A program made the position numbers and the translations under genes. Source: Streptomyces brevispora (GTDB lineage: Bacteria; Actinomycetota; Actinomycetes; Streptomycetales; Streptomycetaceae). Taken from it: a stretch of 64,000 bases of DNA. The notes under the pieces are model-generated. The model was not told the DNA's origin. It did not search any database and was given only the letters and a program-made list of their open reading frames with translations. The stretch spans positions 372,001-436,000 of the forward strand of contig NZ_VIWW01000002.1 in the NCBI RefSeq assembly GCF_007829885.1, written 5' to 3'. Shown here piece by piece: positions 33,407-41,605 of the stretch; position 1 is the first letter of the stretch, and the number at the start of each line of letters is the position of its first letter.

Positions 33407-34158
33407 ACGCCACCGTCGATGTCCACCGTGGTGGCGGTCAGGAAGCCGGACGCGGGCGACGCGAGGTGGACGACGGCCGAGGCGACGTCCTGCGGAGTGC
33501 CGGCCCGGCCCACCGGGATGCCCGCCTCCATCGCCTGCTGCGCCTCGGGCGCGGTGAACGTGTCGTGGAAGGCGGTGCCCTTGATGAAGCCGGGCGCCAC
33601 GGCGTTGACCGTGATACCGCTGCCGCCCAGCTCCTTGGCGAGGCCCTTGGTGAATCCCACGACTCCGGCCTTGGCCGCCGCGTAGGCGACCGAGCCGGGG
33701 CCGCCGCCGTTGTGCGCGGCCAGCGAGGACATGGTGATGATGCGCCCGGCCGACGACTTGACCAGATGCGGCAGGGCGGCCCGCACGGTGCGGAACGTCG
33801 AGGTCAGATTGGTCGAGATGACCTGGTCGAAGTGATCGTCCGACATCTCGGCGATCTTCGCCCGGCCGATCAGATGGCCCGCGTTGCAGACCAGGACATC
33901 CAGACCGCCGAGGAATCCGGCCGCTTCCTCGACGAAGCGGTCCACCTCGCCCGTCACCGTCACATCGGCCTGGAACGCCTTGGCCCGCCTGCCCAGCGCC
34001 TCGATCTCGGAGACCGTCTTCGCGGCCTCGTCGGCGGAGGAGTGGTAGTGGACGGCGACATCGGCACCGGCCTCGGCAAGGGCGACGGCGATGGCACGGC
34101 CGATGCCGTGGCCCGCTCCGGTCACCAGTGCGCGGGAACCTTGGAGATCAGCAGACAT
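33394..34158 (-). CDS. SDR-family oxidoreductase, likely uronate-pathway reductase
   Basis: The 254-residue short-chain dehydrogenase has the cofactor loop VTGAGHGIGRAIAVALAEAG (Gly-rich, about residues 12-31), NAG (about 91-93), SSLAAHN, the catalytic Y-x-x-x-K in VAYAAAKAGVVGF (about 157-169), and C-terminal FLTATTVDIDGGVWPR. In polysaccharide-lyase operons such enzymes commonly reduce 4-deoxy-5-hexoseulose uronate, the spontaneous product of unsaturated uronates (KduD-like). That role is inferred from context; sequence alone only says SDR. It overlaps the heparinase-like gene and lies 45 nt after the permease gene. Confidence 0.85.
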   Translation of the reverse strand: MSADLQGSRALVTGAGHGIGRAIAVALAEAGADVAVHYHSSADEAAKTVSEIEALGRRAKAFQADVTVTGEVDRFVEEAAGFLGGLDVLVCNAGHLIGRAKIAEMSDDHFDQVISTNLTSTFRTVRAALPHLVKSSAGRIITMSSLAAHNGGGPGSVAYAAAKAGVVGFTKGLAKELGGSGITVNAVAPGFIKGTAFHDTFTAPEAQQAMEAGIPVGRAGTPQDVASAVVHLASPASGFLTATTVDIDGGVWPR

Positions 34159-34203
34159 GGGGGGGAACCCTTTCGATAACCGGTCGCTGAGGACCGGGAC
34201 CGG

Positions 34204-35127
34204 TCACTTGAGACCGGCGGTTGCGAAGCCCTGCACGAAATAGCGCTGGCCGATGAGGAAGAGAACGACCATGGGCAGGGTGGCGAGCGTGGTGCCGGCC
34301 ATCAGGAAGTGCCACTGGGTGCCGTTCTCGGTCTTGAAGACGGAGAGCCCGACCTGGATCACCCGGAGGTTGTCCGAGTGGGTCACCAGCAGCGGCCAGA
34401 GGAAGTTGTTCCACGAGGACTCGAAGGTCAGCAGGGCCACCGTGATGAACGCCGGCTTGACCTGCGGGGACATGATCCTGGAGTAGATCCGGAACTCTCC
34501 GAGACCGTCGAGCCGGGCCGCCTCCTCCAGTTCCACCGGAAGGTCCAGGTAGAACTGCCGGAAGAGGAAGACCGCGAACGGGGTGACCGCGCCGGGCACG
34601 ATGAGCGCCCACCAGGAGTCCAGCCAGCCGCTGCCGCCCTGGCCGAAGAGGTCGTTCCCGCCGGCCAGCGGCATGAAGCGGACGATCAGGAACTCCGGCA
34701 GCACCTTCGTGTACGTCGGGATCATCAGCGCCGCGATGAACAGGTAGAAGATGACGTCGCTGCCCCGGAACCTGATCCGGGCCAGTGCGTACCCCGCCAT
34801 CGACGCCACCAGGACGTTGATGAGGGTGTGGCTGAACGCGATGATGAAACTGTTGCGGGCGTACGTGGCGAAGGGCGCGGCCTTCAGCGCGTCGGCGTAG
34901 TTGCCGAACTCCCAGTGCTCCGGCAGCAGTCCGGCGTCCTGCGACGCGATCTCCACCGGTGTCTTGAGGGAGGTCAGCACCATCCAGATGAACGGCACCA
35001 TCATCAGCAGCGAGACGACGCAGAGCGTCAGGAAGAGCGCGATCCGGCCGGCGGAGCGGCGCCTGCCCTTCGCGGCGGGCCGGGGTGGACGCAGGGCCCC
35101 GGTCTTGTGCAGCTCAGCTGTGGCCAC
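34204..35127 (-). CDS. Carbohydrate ABC transporter permease (MalG type)
   Basis: The 307-residue protein has six predicted transmembrane helices and the cytosolic EAA loop ELEEAARLDGLGEFRIYSRI followed by MSPQVKPAF (about residues 215-245), which docks the ATPase. The N-terminus (GRIALFLTLCVVSLLMMVPF, IWMVLTSLKT) and C-terminus (GQRYFVQGFATAGLK) are typical of the MalG/YesQ family. Together with the MalF-type partner, whose gene it overlaps by 14 nt, it forms the importer channel. No ATPase gene is in the operon; Streptomyces importers of this class usually share the MsiK ATPase encoded elsewhere. Confidence 0.95.
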   Translation of the reverse strand: MATAELHKTGALRPPRPAAKGRRRSAGRIALFLTLCVVSLLMMVPFIWMVLTSLKTPVEIASQDAGLLPEHWEFGNYADALKAAPFATYARNSFIIAFSHTLINVLVASMAGYALARIRFRGSDVIFYLFIAALMIPTYTKVLPEFLIVRFMPLAGGNDLFGQGGSGWLDSWWALIVPGAVTPFAVFLFRQFYLDLPVELEEAARLDGLGEFRIYSRIMSPQVKPAFITVALLTFESSWNNFLWPLLVTHSDNLRVIQVGLSVFKTENGTQWHFLMAGTTLATLPMVVLFLIGQRYFVQGFATAGLK

Positions 35128-36085
35128 GGGTGCCTCCCATGATCCGCCGGTTGACCAGGGTGAAGCCCATCAGCAGGACGAACAGCACCAGGGACTGGGC
35201 GCTGGCGTAGCCGACGCGGAACTCCCGGAAGGCGGACTTGTAGATCTCATACGTCATCATCGTGGTGCTGTTGGCGGGTCCGCCGTCGGTAAGGATGTAG
35301 ATCTGGTCGAACGACTGGAACGCGTTGATCATCGAGGTGATGAGCACGAAGAACGTCGCGGGCTTCAGCAGCGGCAGCGTGATCGAGAAGAACTGCCGCA
35401 CCTTCGAGGCGCCGTCCACCGAGGCCGCTTCGTACAGTTCCTTCGGCAGGGACTGCAACGCGGCCAGATAGATCAGCATCTTCATGCCGATGCCCTGCCA
35501 GATGCCGACCAGGATCACTGACGGCATGGCCCATGAGGTCGAGGCGAGCCAGGCCGGACCATTGACGCCGAGGAACGACAGCAGGGTGTTGAACAGCCCG
35601 TTGCCCGGGTTGTAGATCCACAGCCAGACCAGGGCGATGGCCACCGTCGCGGTGACCTGCGGCAGGAAGATCGCGGTGCGGAAGATGCCCCGCGCCTTCA
35701 GACCCGTGTGCAGGGCGAGCGCCGTCAACAGCCCCAGCATCATGCCGAACGGCACGGTGAAGAAGGTGTAGATGATCGTGTTGACGATGGACTTGCGGAA
35801 GACCGCGTCGCCCATCATGTCCTGGAAGTTGTCGAACCCCACGAACTGCGGCGGCGTCAGCACGTCGTACTTCGTGAAGGCCAGAACGACCGAGGCGAGG
35901 ACCGGCAGCCCGATCCAGAGGGAGGCGTGCAGCAGGGCGGGTGCCACCATGAGCATGCCGGCACGTTGCCTGCGACGCCCGGGACCCGTCGGGGTCCTGC
36001 GGGACCGCCGCGTCTCCGGTGCGCTGGCCTCAGGCGGGGAAGGAAGGCCCTTGGGCCGTGCCTTCAGTACGGATACAGCTCCCAC
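35114..36085 (-). CDS. Carbohydrate ABC transporter permease (MalF type)
   Basis: The 323-residue protein starts at a GTG with GAGG upstream. A basic, Pro-rich N-terminal tail (about residues 1-40) precedes six transmembrane helices (for example MLMVAPALLHASLWIGLPVL, VNTIIYTFFTVPFGMMLGLL). The EAA loop is ELYEAASVDGASKVRQFFSI (about 217-236). It matches MalF/YesP-type permeases importing oligosaccharides. It lies 9 nt after the binding-protein stop and overlaps the second permease. Confidence 0.95.
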   Translation of the reverse strand: MGAVSVLKARPKGLPSPPEASAPETRRSRRTPTGPGRRRQRAGMLMVAPALLHASLWIGLPVLASVVLAFTKYDVLTPPQFVGFDNFQDMMGDAVFRKSIVNTIIYTFFTVPFGMMLGLLTALALHTGLKARGIFRTAIFLPQVTATVAIALVWLWIYNPGNGLFNTLLSFLGVNGPAWLASTSWAMPSVILVGIWQGIGMKMLIYLAALQSLPKELYEAASVDGASKVRQFFSITLPLLKPATFFVLITSMINAFQSFDQIYILTDGGPANSTTMMTYEIYKSAFREFRVGYASAQSLVLFVLLMGFTLVNRRIMGGTRGHS

Positions 36086-36094
36086 GGTGACGCC

Positions 36095-37366
36095 TCACAT
36101 CCGGCCGATGGCGGCCTCGGCGAGACGGCCGAGTTCCGCGATGGCGTCCTTCGCGGACTGACCGCCCACGATCGCGGGCTCCAGCGTCGGCTTGATCTTC
36201 TCGCGGATCTCCATCCACGCGGCGGTGCCGCCCTCCGAACGCGCGGCGCTCAGGTTCTGCAGCGAGAGCTCGACGAACTTGTTCTCCCTCACATAGCCGC
36301 TGTCGTTGAGGTCCTTGAGCCCCGGCACGGAACCGCGCTGCTTGGCCGCGCCCAGGATCGACTCCGGGGTCGCGAGGTACTCGACCAGCGCACGGGCCGC
36401 CGCGGGGTGCTTGGACTTCGCCGACTGGGTGACCAGGGTGCCGCCCTGGAGCATCGCCGGCCGGCGGTTGGCCAGGATGAAGCAGCCGAGTGTGTCGTCC
36501 TTCAGCAGCTCCGGGTTCTGCTCGCGGACCTGCTCCCACAGGGCGCTGGTCGTCATCATCATCGACGCCTTGCCCGTCTGGACGTTCGACGGGGCGCCGG
36601 CAGCCGTCTTCTTCGTGTAGTCGGCGGAGCCGTCCCTCGACAGGTCCTTGAAGAACTGCAGCGCCTCGACGCCCCGGTTGTCGGTGAACAACACCTTCTT
36701 GCCGTCCTCGCTGAACAGCTGACCGCCGTTGGCGAAGAGGAAGGTCTCCCAACACTGGCGCAATTCTATGGAGAACGGGTCGAAACCGAGCCGTCCGTCC
36801 TTCGTCAGCTGCTTGGCCACGGCCCGCAGTTCCGCCCAGTTGGCCGGTGTCTTCTTGATCCCGGCCTCGGCGAAGTGGTCCTTGCGGTAGACGACGATGC
36901 GGGTGTCGAGGACCACCGGCAGCGCGTACAGCTTGCCGTCGTAGCGGGACGGTTCCAGGACCCGCTTCTCGTAGTCGTGCGCGGCGGCGAGCTTCTCGGG
37001 CAGTTCGGCGATCGCCTTCTTGGCCGCGAACGGCGGGATCCAGCCGACGCCCATCATCAGCACATCGGGCAGCAGGCCGCCCGCGAGACCCGTGGTGATC
37101 TTCTCGTTGAGCTGCGCATACGTGGTGTAGTCCACGTTCACCTTGACGTCCGGATACTTCTCCCGGAAGCCGCCGAGGATCTGCTTCTCCAACAGCGTCT
37201 TGCCGTCGGCGCCTTCGTAGATCGGGGTGAGCAGCGTGATCTCGCCCTCGGCGGGACCGTCGGCGGAGCCGGCCGCCGAGGAGCCGGTACTGCCGCAGCC
37301 GGAGAGTGCGGCCGCGGCGGTACCGGCGCCGATGGCGGCGAGCAGTGACCGTCGTTTGAGTTCCAT
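36095..37366 (-). CDS. ABC transporter substrate-binding lipoprotein
   Basis: The ATG at 37366 (MELKRRSLLAAIGAG) has AAAGGGG upstream; 423 residues. The signal peptide RRSLLAAIGAGTAAAALSGC ends in the lipobox L-S-G-C, so the mature protein is tethered to the membrane. The body is a family 1 extracellular solute-binding protein (ITLLTPIYEGADGKTLLEKQ, LPDVLMMGVGWIPPFAAKKA, SIELRQCWETFLFANGGQLF). These bind oligosaccharides for MalFG-type importers. It is the first gene of the operon and directly follows the operator region shared with the LacI gene. Confidence 0.93.
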   Translation of the reverse strand: MELKRRSLLAAIGAGTAAAALSGCGSTGSSAAGSADGPAEGEITLLTPIYEGADGKTLLEKQILGGFREKYPDVKVNVDYTTYAQLNEKITTGLAGGLLPDVLMMGVGWIPPFAAKKAIAELPEKLAAAHDYEKRVLEPSRYDGKLYALPVVLDTRIVVYRKDHFAEAGIKKTPANWAELRAVAKQLTKDGRLGFDPFSIELRQCWETFLFANGGQLFSEDGKKVLFTDNRGVEALQFFKDLSRDGSADYTKKTAAGAPSNVQTGKASMMMTTSALWEQVREQNPELLKDDTLGCFILANRRPAMLQGGTLVTQSAKSKHPAAARALVEYLATPESILGAAKQRGSVPGLKDLNDSGYVRENKFVELSLQNLSAARSEGGTAAWMEIREKIKPTLEPAIVGGQSAKDAIAELGRLAEAAIGRM

Positions 37367-37437
37367 GGGCACCCCTTTTGAGGTGGAGGCAGTGGATCGA
37401 TCCAGCGATGGCAACCCAGACATGGCTGAGAAGCGCT

Positions 37438-37453
37438 GGTAAATCGATGCACT
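37438..37453. promoter_or_regulatory. LacI-like operator copy 1
   Basis: GGTAAATCGATGCACT matches copy 2 (AGTAAATCGGTACACT) at 13 of 16 positions. Both have the central CG and imperfect dyad typical of LacI-family sites. Copy 1 lies about 72 nt upstream of the binding-protein ATG and probably controls the degradation operon. Confidence 0.6.
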
Positions 37454-37541
37454 GAGACTAAGAACGCGCCAAGAGGTGCGTCAACAGCTGATGCACAACA
37501 ATTTTCAGGGAAGTTAACGGGTGTACCGGTGAAGAGGGTTC

Positions 37542-37557
37542 AGTAAATCGGTACACT
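37542..37557. promoter_or_regulatory. LacI-like operator copy 2
   Basis: AGTAAATCGGTACACT lies 35 nt upstream of the LacI-type regulator start, 104 nt from copy 1. A further related half-site (GTGTACCGGT, 37521-37530) lies between. This spacing would allow autoregulation or looping between the two divergent promoters. Confidence 0.6.
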
Positions 37558-37591
37558 AGTCTGGCTGAACGCGTTCCCAACCGGAGGTGGC

Positions 37592-38704
37592 ATGAGCGGG
37601 GTTACGATCCATCAGGTCGCGGAGGCCGCGGGTGTATCCGCGAGCACCGTGTCGAACGTCCTCAACGGGCGTACGGACCGCATGCAGGCGGCCACCCTGG
37701 CCCGCGTGGAGCGGGTGATCGAGCAGCTCAGCTACCGGCCCAACCGCGCGGCGCGCATGCTGCGCACCGGCCGGATCAAGGTCATCGGCCTGATCGTGCC
37801 GTCGGTCGCCAACCCGTTCTGGGGCGCGCTCGCCCGGGAGTTGGAGGCCATCGCGCTCGCCGAGGGCTACCACGTACTGCTCTGCAACAGTGAGCGCGAC
37901 CCGGCCCGCGAGCTCAAGTACGGCGAGGAGCTGCTGGCCGACGGGGTGAGCGGAGTGGTGCTCTGTTCATCGCTGCCCTCGCTCGACCATGTGGCGCCGC
38001 TGCTCGGCCGCGGTCTGAAGATGGTCGCCTTCGACCGCACCGCCCAGGCCGGCGACCCGCCTTCGCTGGCCTCCATCAGCGTCGACAACGCGATGGGGGC
38101 CGAGCTCGCCACTCGTCACCTGCTGGAACTGGGCCACCGCAGACTGGCGTTCGTCTCGGGGTCGGTCAACAGCGTCAACCGCCGCGAGCGGCTGCGCGGC
38201 TTCCGGGCAGCCCTGGAGTCGGCCGGCCTCGACCCGGCCGACGCCATCGTCTGGCCCGGCGCCGACACCACCGAATTCGGCGACAAGGACGCCGCCGAGC
38301 TGGGGCGCAACGCCGCCCGCGAGCTCCTTGGCGGTCCGCGCCCGCCCACCGCGTTCGTCGCCATCAACGACATGTGCGCGATCGGGATCTGCCGGGGCGC
38401 GAAGGACGTCGGCCGCCACGCCGGGCACGACGTCTCCGTGGTCGGGTTCGACGACATCCTGCTCGCCGACCTCTTCGAGCCACCGCTCACCACGGTCCGC
38501 CAGCCGCTGCCGGAGATGGCCGCCGAGACGTTCCAGCAGCTGCGCGCCCGCATCGACTCGGCCCCGGTCGCGGGGCGTTCGCTCCTGATCAGGCCGAGGC
38601 TGGTGGTACGGGCGTCGACCGCGCCCGCACCTGCCGAGGCGACCGTGCCGGCGAGCCGTGCGCGCATCGGTGAACCGGCGGCCCCGACGGCGGTGCGCGG
38701 GTGA
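37592..38704 (+). CDS. LacI-family transcriptional regulator
   Basis: The 370-residue protein starts at the ATG following GGAGGTGG. The N-terminal helix-turn-helix is TIHQVAEAAGVSASTVSNVL followed by NGRTDRM (about residues 5-31) with the hinge YRPNRAARMLRTGR. The periplasmic-binding-protein-like effector domain follows (IGLIVPSVANPFWGALAREL, VSVVGFDDILLADLFEPPLT then TVRQPLPEMA). A Pro/Ala-rich tail ends the protein. It is divergent from the transporter/lyase operon and almost certainly its repressor, released by a breakdown product; the inducer is unknown. Confidence 0.94.
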   Translation: MSGVTIHQVAEAAGVSASTVSNVLNGRTDRMQAATLARVERVIEQLSYRPNRAARMLRTGRIKVIGLIVPSVANPFWGALARELEAIALAEGYHVLLCNSERDPARELKYGEELLADGVSGVVLCSSLPSLDHVAPLLGRGLKMVAFDRTAQAGDPPSLASISVDNAMGAELATRHLLELGHRRLAFVSGSVNSVNRRERLRGFRAALESAGLDPADAIVWPGADTTEFGDKDAAELGRNAARELLGGPRPPTAFVAINDMCAIGICRGAKDVGRHAGHDVSVVGFDDILLADLFEPPLTTVRQPLPEMAAETFQQLRARIDSAPVAGRSLLIRPRLVVRASTAPAPAEATVPASRARIGEPAAPTAVRG

Positions 38705-38715
38705 GCGGACACGAA

Positions 38716-38746
38716 CGAGGGCACCGCCACTGAGGCGGTGCCCTCG
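38716..38746. terminator. 13-bp hairpin after lacI-type gene
   Basis: CGAGGGCACCGCC (38716-38728) pairs perfectly with GGCGGTGCCCTCG (38734-38746) over a 5-nt loop, 12 nt past the regulator stop. Confidence 0.88.
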
Positions 38747-38761
38747 CGCCCGGGACCGGGC

Positions 38762-38809
38762 GGGCGTCCGGGACGCGGCCACCGAGCGCCCGCCGGGCCC
38801 CGGACGCCC
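38762..38809. terminator. 11-bp hairpin downstream of xylanase
   Basis: GGGCGTCCGGG (38762-38772) pairs with CCCGGACGCCC (38799-38809). It lies just past the minus-strand xylanase stop and complements the neighbouring hairpin that serves the convergent regulator gene. Confidence 0.7.
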
Positions 38810-38812
38810 CGA

Positions 38813-40207
38813 TCAGGAGGCGGTGCAGGCGCCGATGGAGGGCGCCGAGGTGTTGCCGTTCGTCATGACGGTGAACCCGAAGGACACCGAGGCCCCGGCG
38901 GCCAGATTCCCGTTGCCGTTGGGCCTCATGGTCATCACGTTGCCACTGCTGTCCCAGGACGGGGAGCCGTTCCAGGTGGCGGAGACCTTCTGCGGAGACG
39001 TCACCGTGACCGGAACCGTCCAGCCGCTGATCGCGGAACTCCCCGCCTTCACCGTCACCTGCCCGTTGAACCGGTCGCCCCAGGTGTCCGTTTTGACATA
39101 CGTCGCGGTGCAGGTGGCACCACCGCTGCCGCCGTCGCCGCCTCCACCGCCGCCGGAACCGCCCAGCGCCGTCAGTACCGCGGTGTACGCCGGCTTCTTG
39201 CCGTAGTTGCCGTCGAACAGCAGCGGAGTGCCGCTGCTGCGCCACGAGTACTTGTCGGTGACGCCCCAGACGGTCATCCCCGCGCAGCGCGACACGGCCA
39301 GGCAGGCGTTCACGACCTTGGTGTAACTGGCGGCCTGCGCCGAACCCGAGCCCTCGATGTCCAGTTCCGTGATCTGGACATCGACGCCGAGATCGGCGAA
39401 GCGCTGCAGATTGGCCTGGTAGTCGCCCGGAACGGGCGAGTTGCTGTTGAAGTGGGACTGGAATCCGACGCAGTCGATGGGTACGCCGCGCTGCTTGAAG
39501 TCCTTCACCATGGCGTAGACCGCGTTGCTCTTCGCGTTCTGCCCGTCGGTGTTGTAGTCGTTGTAGCAGAGCTTGGCGCCGGAGTCGGCGGCGCGGGCGG
39601 TGCGGAAGGCCTCCTCGATGAAGCCGCTGCCGAGCTTGTCCTGGAAGGGTGAGCTGCGCCGCGCCCCGCTGCTGCCGTCCTGGTACGCCTCGTTGACGAC
39701 GTCCCAGGCGTAGATCTTGCCCTTGTAGTGGTCCATCACCTTGGTGATGTGGTTGTTCATCGCCGAGCGCAGATCGTCGGCGCCGAGCCCGCCGACCCAG
39801 CCGGGCAACTGGGAGTGCCACACCAGGGTGTGGCCGCGGACCTTCATGCCCTTGCCCTGTGCGTGGCTGACGATCTGGTCCGCGGGCCCGAAGCCGAACG
39901 AGTTGCGGGTGCCTTCGACGGCGTCCCACTTCATCTCGTTCTCGGGCGTCACCATGTTGAACTCGGTGTCCAGCGTCGAGGCGTACGCGGACTCGCCCAG
40001 GTGGCCCGCGGCGACAGCGGTGCCGAAGTACCGGCCCTTGGCGGCGGCCGACGCGCCGAGCGTGGTCGCGGCGTCGGCGGTGCCCGCCAGGGACAGGACC
40101 CCGGCTGCGGTGAGAAGTCCCGCCGTGGCGAGGGTGAATGCCCTTCGTGCCCGGGATCGCGCCGAGGGGTGTGCGGGGTCTCCACCGGGTGGGGAATTGA
40201 CGATCAC
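38813..40207 (-). CDS. Secreted GH10 endo-beta-1,4-xylanase with CBM2
   Basis: The GTG at 40207 (after GAAGAAGG) yields 464 residues. The signal peptide runs to about residue 46 (ARRAFTLATAGLLTAAGVLS, cleavage after ADA). The GH10 domain (about 47-350) has the acid/base Glu173 in AWDVVNEAYQ and the nucleophile Glu281 in ITELDI. A Gly-rich linker (GGSGGGGGGDGGSGG) connects to a C-terminal family 2 carbohydrate-binding module (CTATYVKTDTWGDRFNGQVT, SGWTVPVTVTSPQKVSATWN; Cys-to-Cys across the module). It hydrolyses xylan outside the cell. Two CGAAATATTTCG palindromes in the upstream region suggest regulation with other xylanase genes. Confidence 0.95.
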   Translation of the reverse strand: MIVNSPPGGDPAHPSARSRARRAFTLATAGLLTAAGVLSLAGTADAATTLGASAAAKGRYFGTAVAAGHLGESAYASTLDTEFNMVTPENEMKWDAVEGTRNSFGFGPADQIVSHAQGKGMKVRGHTLVWHSQLPGWVGGLGADDLRSAMNNHITKVMDHYKGKIYAWDVVNEAYQDGSSGARRSSPFQDKLGSGFIEEAFRTARAADSGAKLCYNDYNTDGQNAKSNAVYAMVKDFKQRGVPIDCVGFQSHFNSNSPVPGDYQANLQRFADLGVDVQITELDIEGSGSAQAASYTKVVNACLAVSRCAGMTVWGVTDKYSWRSSGTPLLFDGNYGKKPAYTAVLTALGGSGGGGGGDGGSGGATCTATYVKTDTWGDRFNGQVTVKAGSSAISGWTVPVTVTSPQKVSATWNGSPSWDSSGNVMTMRPNGNGNLAAGASVSFGFTVMTNGNTSAPSIGACTAS

Positions 40208-40296
40208 TTTCCAACACCTTCTTCCGATTGATCGGGTGGCGCAGGGAGTGAGGGAGAGTATGCGCGCGCCGGAAAGGCTCGTCAACGCCGCATTTC

Positions 40297-40308
40297 CGAA
40301 ATATTTCG
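40297..40308. promoter_or_regulatory. CGAAATATTTCG palindrome, proximal copy
   Basis: A perfect 12-bp palindrome 90 nt upstream of the xylanase start. Published work on actinomycete xylanase promoters describes CGAAA-N-TTTCG elements within about 200 bp; this copy has a 2-nt spacer. Confidence 0.65.
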
Positions 40309-40576
40309 AGAAGATGAACCGGCTGGAAGTCTCGCTGAGCCGAGCTGACCTGCACGTATGTGCGCTCTTTGGTCCCGTGGCCGGCTGGATTGAGGGACGG
40401 ATGCGTACATTCGCATCTGAGAGTTACGAAAGTACGTCGAAATCTCGCTCGGTCGAAGGGGTGGATGTCGATCGCAATTGCAGAACGTGTTCATGGCGTC
40501 CGCGATCGACCTGGGAGTTTCCCCTTCGTGTTATCGCTGTGAGTAATTTGCGGCCCGAAACCTGAGTGATCCCTTA

Positions 40577-40590
40577 TCGAAATATTTCGA
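40577..40590. promoter_or_regulatory. TCGAAATATTTCGA palindrome, distal copy
   Basis: A perfect 14-bp palindrome containing the same 12-bp core as the copy at 40297-40308, 281 nt further upstream of the xylanase. Confidence 0.6.
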
Positions 40591-40858
40591 GGTGAAAATT
40601 CTTCTCGACTAGGGCCCGGGAGAGTGCAGGGACGCGCGGAGAAGCCGCCGCCGACGGGCTTCGGCGGCCGGAAGGAGCGGATCGCGCACTGAGGTCCTCG
40701 GGGCGCAAAGGGGTGACGCTGCGCCAGGGGCAAGGGGGCCCGGATCGTCCGCAGACGGCAGCCGCCGGAAGGAAGCGAGTTCGGCTGCTCCGGGCCGGTC
40801 GTTCAACCGCGCTTCGGCGGGGGCGACTTGCGAAGACGCCCCCGGACCCGGGGTTCGG

Positions 40859-41485
40859 TCAGCGGGTTCCCTGGGGGCGGGCGCCGTAGCGGAGTCCGTC
40901 GACGAGCAGCTCGACCATCCGTTGCGTATGGCGTTCCCCGTCGTCATGGGCGGGCATGGCCAGGTTGCCCGTGGCGCGCAGCAGGTCGTCCGGGCTCACG
41001 TCGGAGCGGATCTCGCCGGCTCGCGCCGCGGCGTCCAGGAGTGCGCCGAGGGCGGGCACGAAGCGCTGCTGGAAGTACCCGGGCAGGGTGTCGTAGGCCC
41101 GGTCGCCCGAGTGGAGGGCGGTACTGAGCCCGCGTTTCGTGCCGATGAAGACCGCGAAGCGCTGGAGCCACTTGGCGAGCGCCTCCGCCGGCTCGTACCG
41201 AGCCGCGAGGGGTTCCGCTGCGTCGGCGCAGGCGTCGACCTCGTTGCGGAAGACCGCGGCGATGAGGTCGGAGCGTTGCGGGAAGTGCCGGTAGAGGGTG
41301 CCGGCGCCCACGCCCGCCCTGGTGGTGATCTGGCGTACGGGCGCGTCCACCCCCGAGGTGGCGAAGACTTCTGCGGCCGCCGTGAGCAGAGCCTCGGTGC
41401 TGCGCTGCGCGTCGGCGCGCACGCGCTTACGGGGCTGCGCCCCAGTGGTGCCGGCGCCGGCCTCCTGGTCGGTGTCCTCGTGCAC
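40859..41485 (-). CDS. TetR/AcrR-family repressor
   Basis: The 208-residue protein has a disordered N-terminal tail (about residues 1-25), then the TetR DNA-binding domain: RSTEALLTAAAEVFATSGVD and VRQITTRAGVGAGTLYRHFP followed by QRSDLIAAVF (about 28-80). The C-terminal helical domain (about 85-200) binds an unknown ligand. It is divergent from an aldo/keto reductase gene, with two near-identical palindromes between them, the usual layout for a self-regulating repressor controlling a reductase. TetR proteins beside reductases often sense aldehydes or xenobiotics; that is inference here. Confidence 0.92.
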   Translation of the reverse strand: MHEDTDQEAGAGTTGAQPRKRVRADAQRSTEALLTAAAEVFATSGVDAPVRQITTRAGVGAGTLYRHFPQRSDLIAAVFRNEVDACADAAEPLAARYEPAEALAKWLQRFAVFIGTKRGLSTALHSGDRAYDTLPGYFQQRFVPALGALLDAAARAGEIRSDVSPDDLLRATGNLAMPAHDDGERHTQRMVELLVDGLRYGARPQGTR

Positions 41486-41503
41486 GACGCCCCCTTGCTA
41501 AGC

Positions 41504-41516
41504 GGAACACTGTTCC
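41504..41516. promoter_or_regulatory. TetR operator copy 1
   Basis: GGAACACTGTTCC, a perfect 13-nt dyad (extends to CGGAACACTGTTCCG, 41503-41517), 19 nt upstream of the TetR start codon. It fits the typical size of TetR-family sites. Confidence 0.75.
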
Positions 41517-41529
41517 GTATCGTCTGAGT

Positions 41530-41542
41530 GGAACAGTGTTCC
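41530..41542. promoter_or_regulatory. TetR operator copy 2
   Basis: GGAACAGTGTTCC, the same dyad with the central base changed, 26 nt from copy 1 and about 64 nt before the aldo/keto reductase start. The spacing is about two and a half helical turns. Confidence 0.75.
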
Positions 41543-41605
41543 GTTTGTGTCAGCGTAGCGCGTGGACGCGTTGCGCCGGGCGCCGATCGAGGCAAAAGGT
41601 GATTC

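Larger units (their letters stand above)
40208..40858. other. 650-nt gene-free region between xylanase and TetR gene
   Basis: No supported gene. The xylanase-proximal 400 nt are AT-rich for this genome and carry the two palindromes listed separately, so they form the xylanase promoter region. The TetR-proximal part holds a hairpin (CGGGGGCG 40818-40825 with CGCCCCCG 40837-40844) that probably terminates the minus-strand TetR transcript. Confidence 0.6.
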
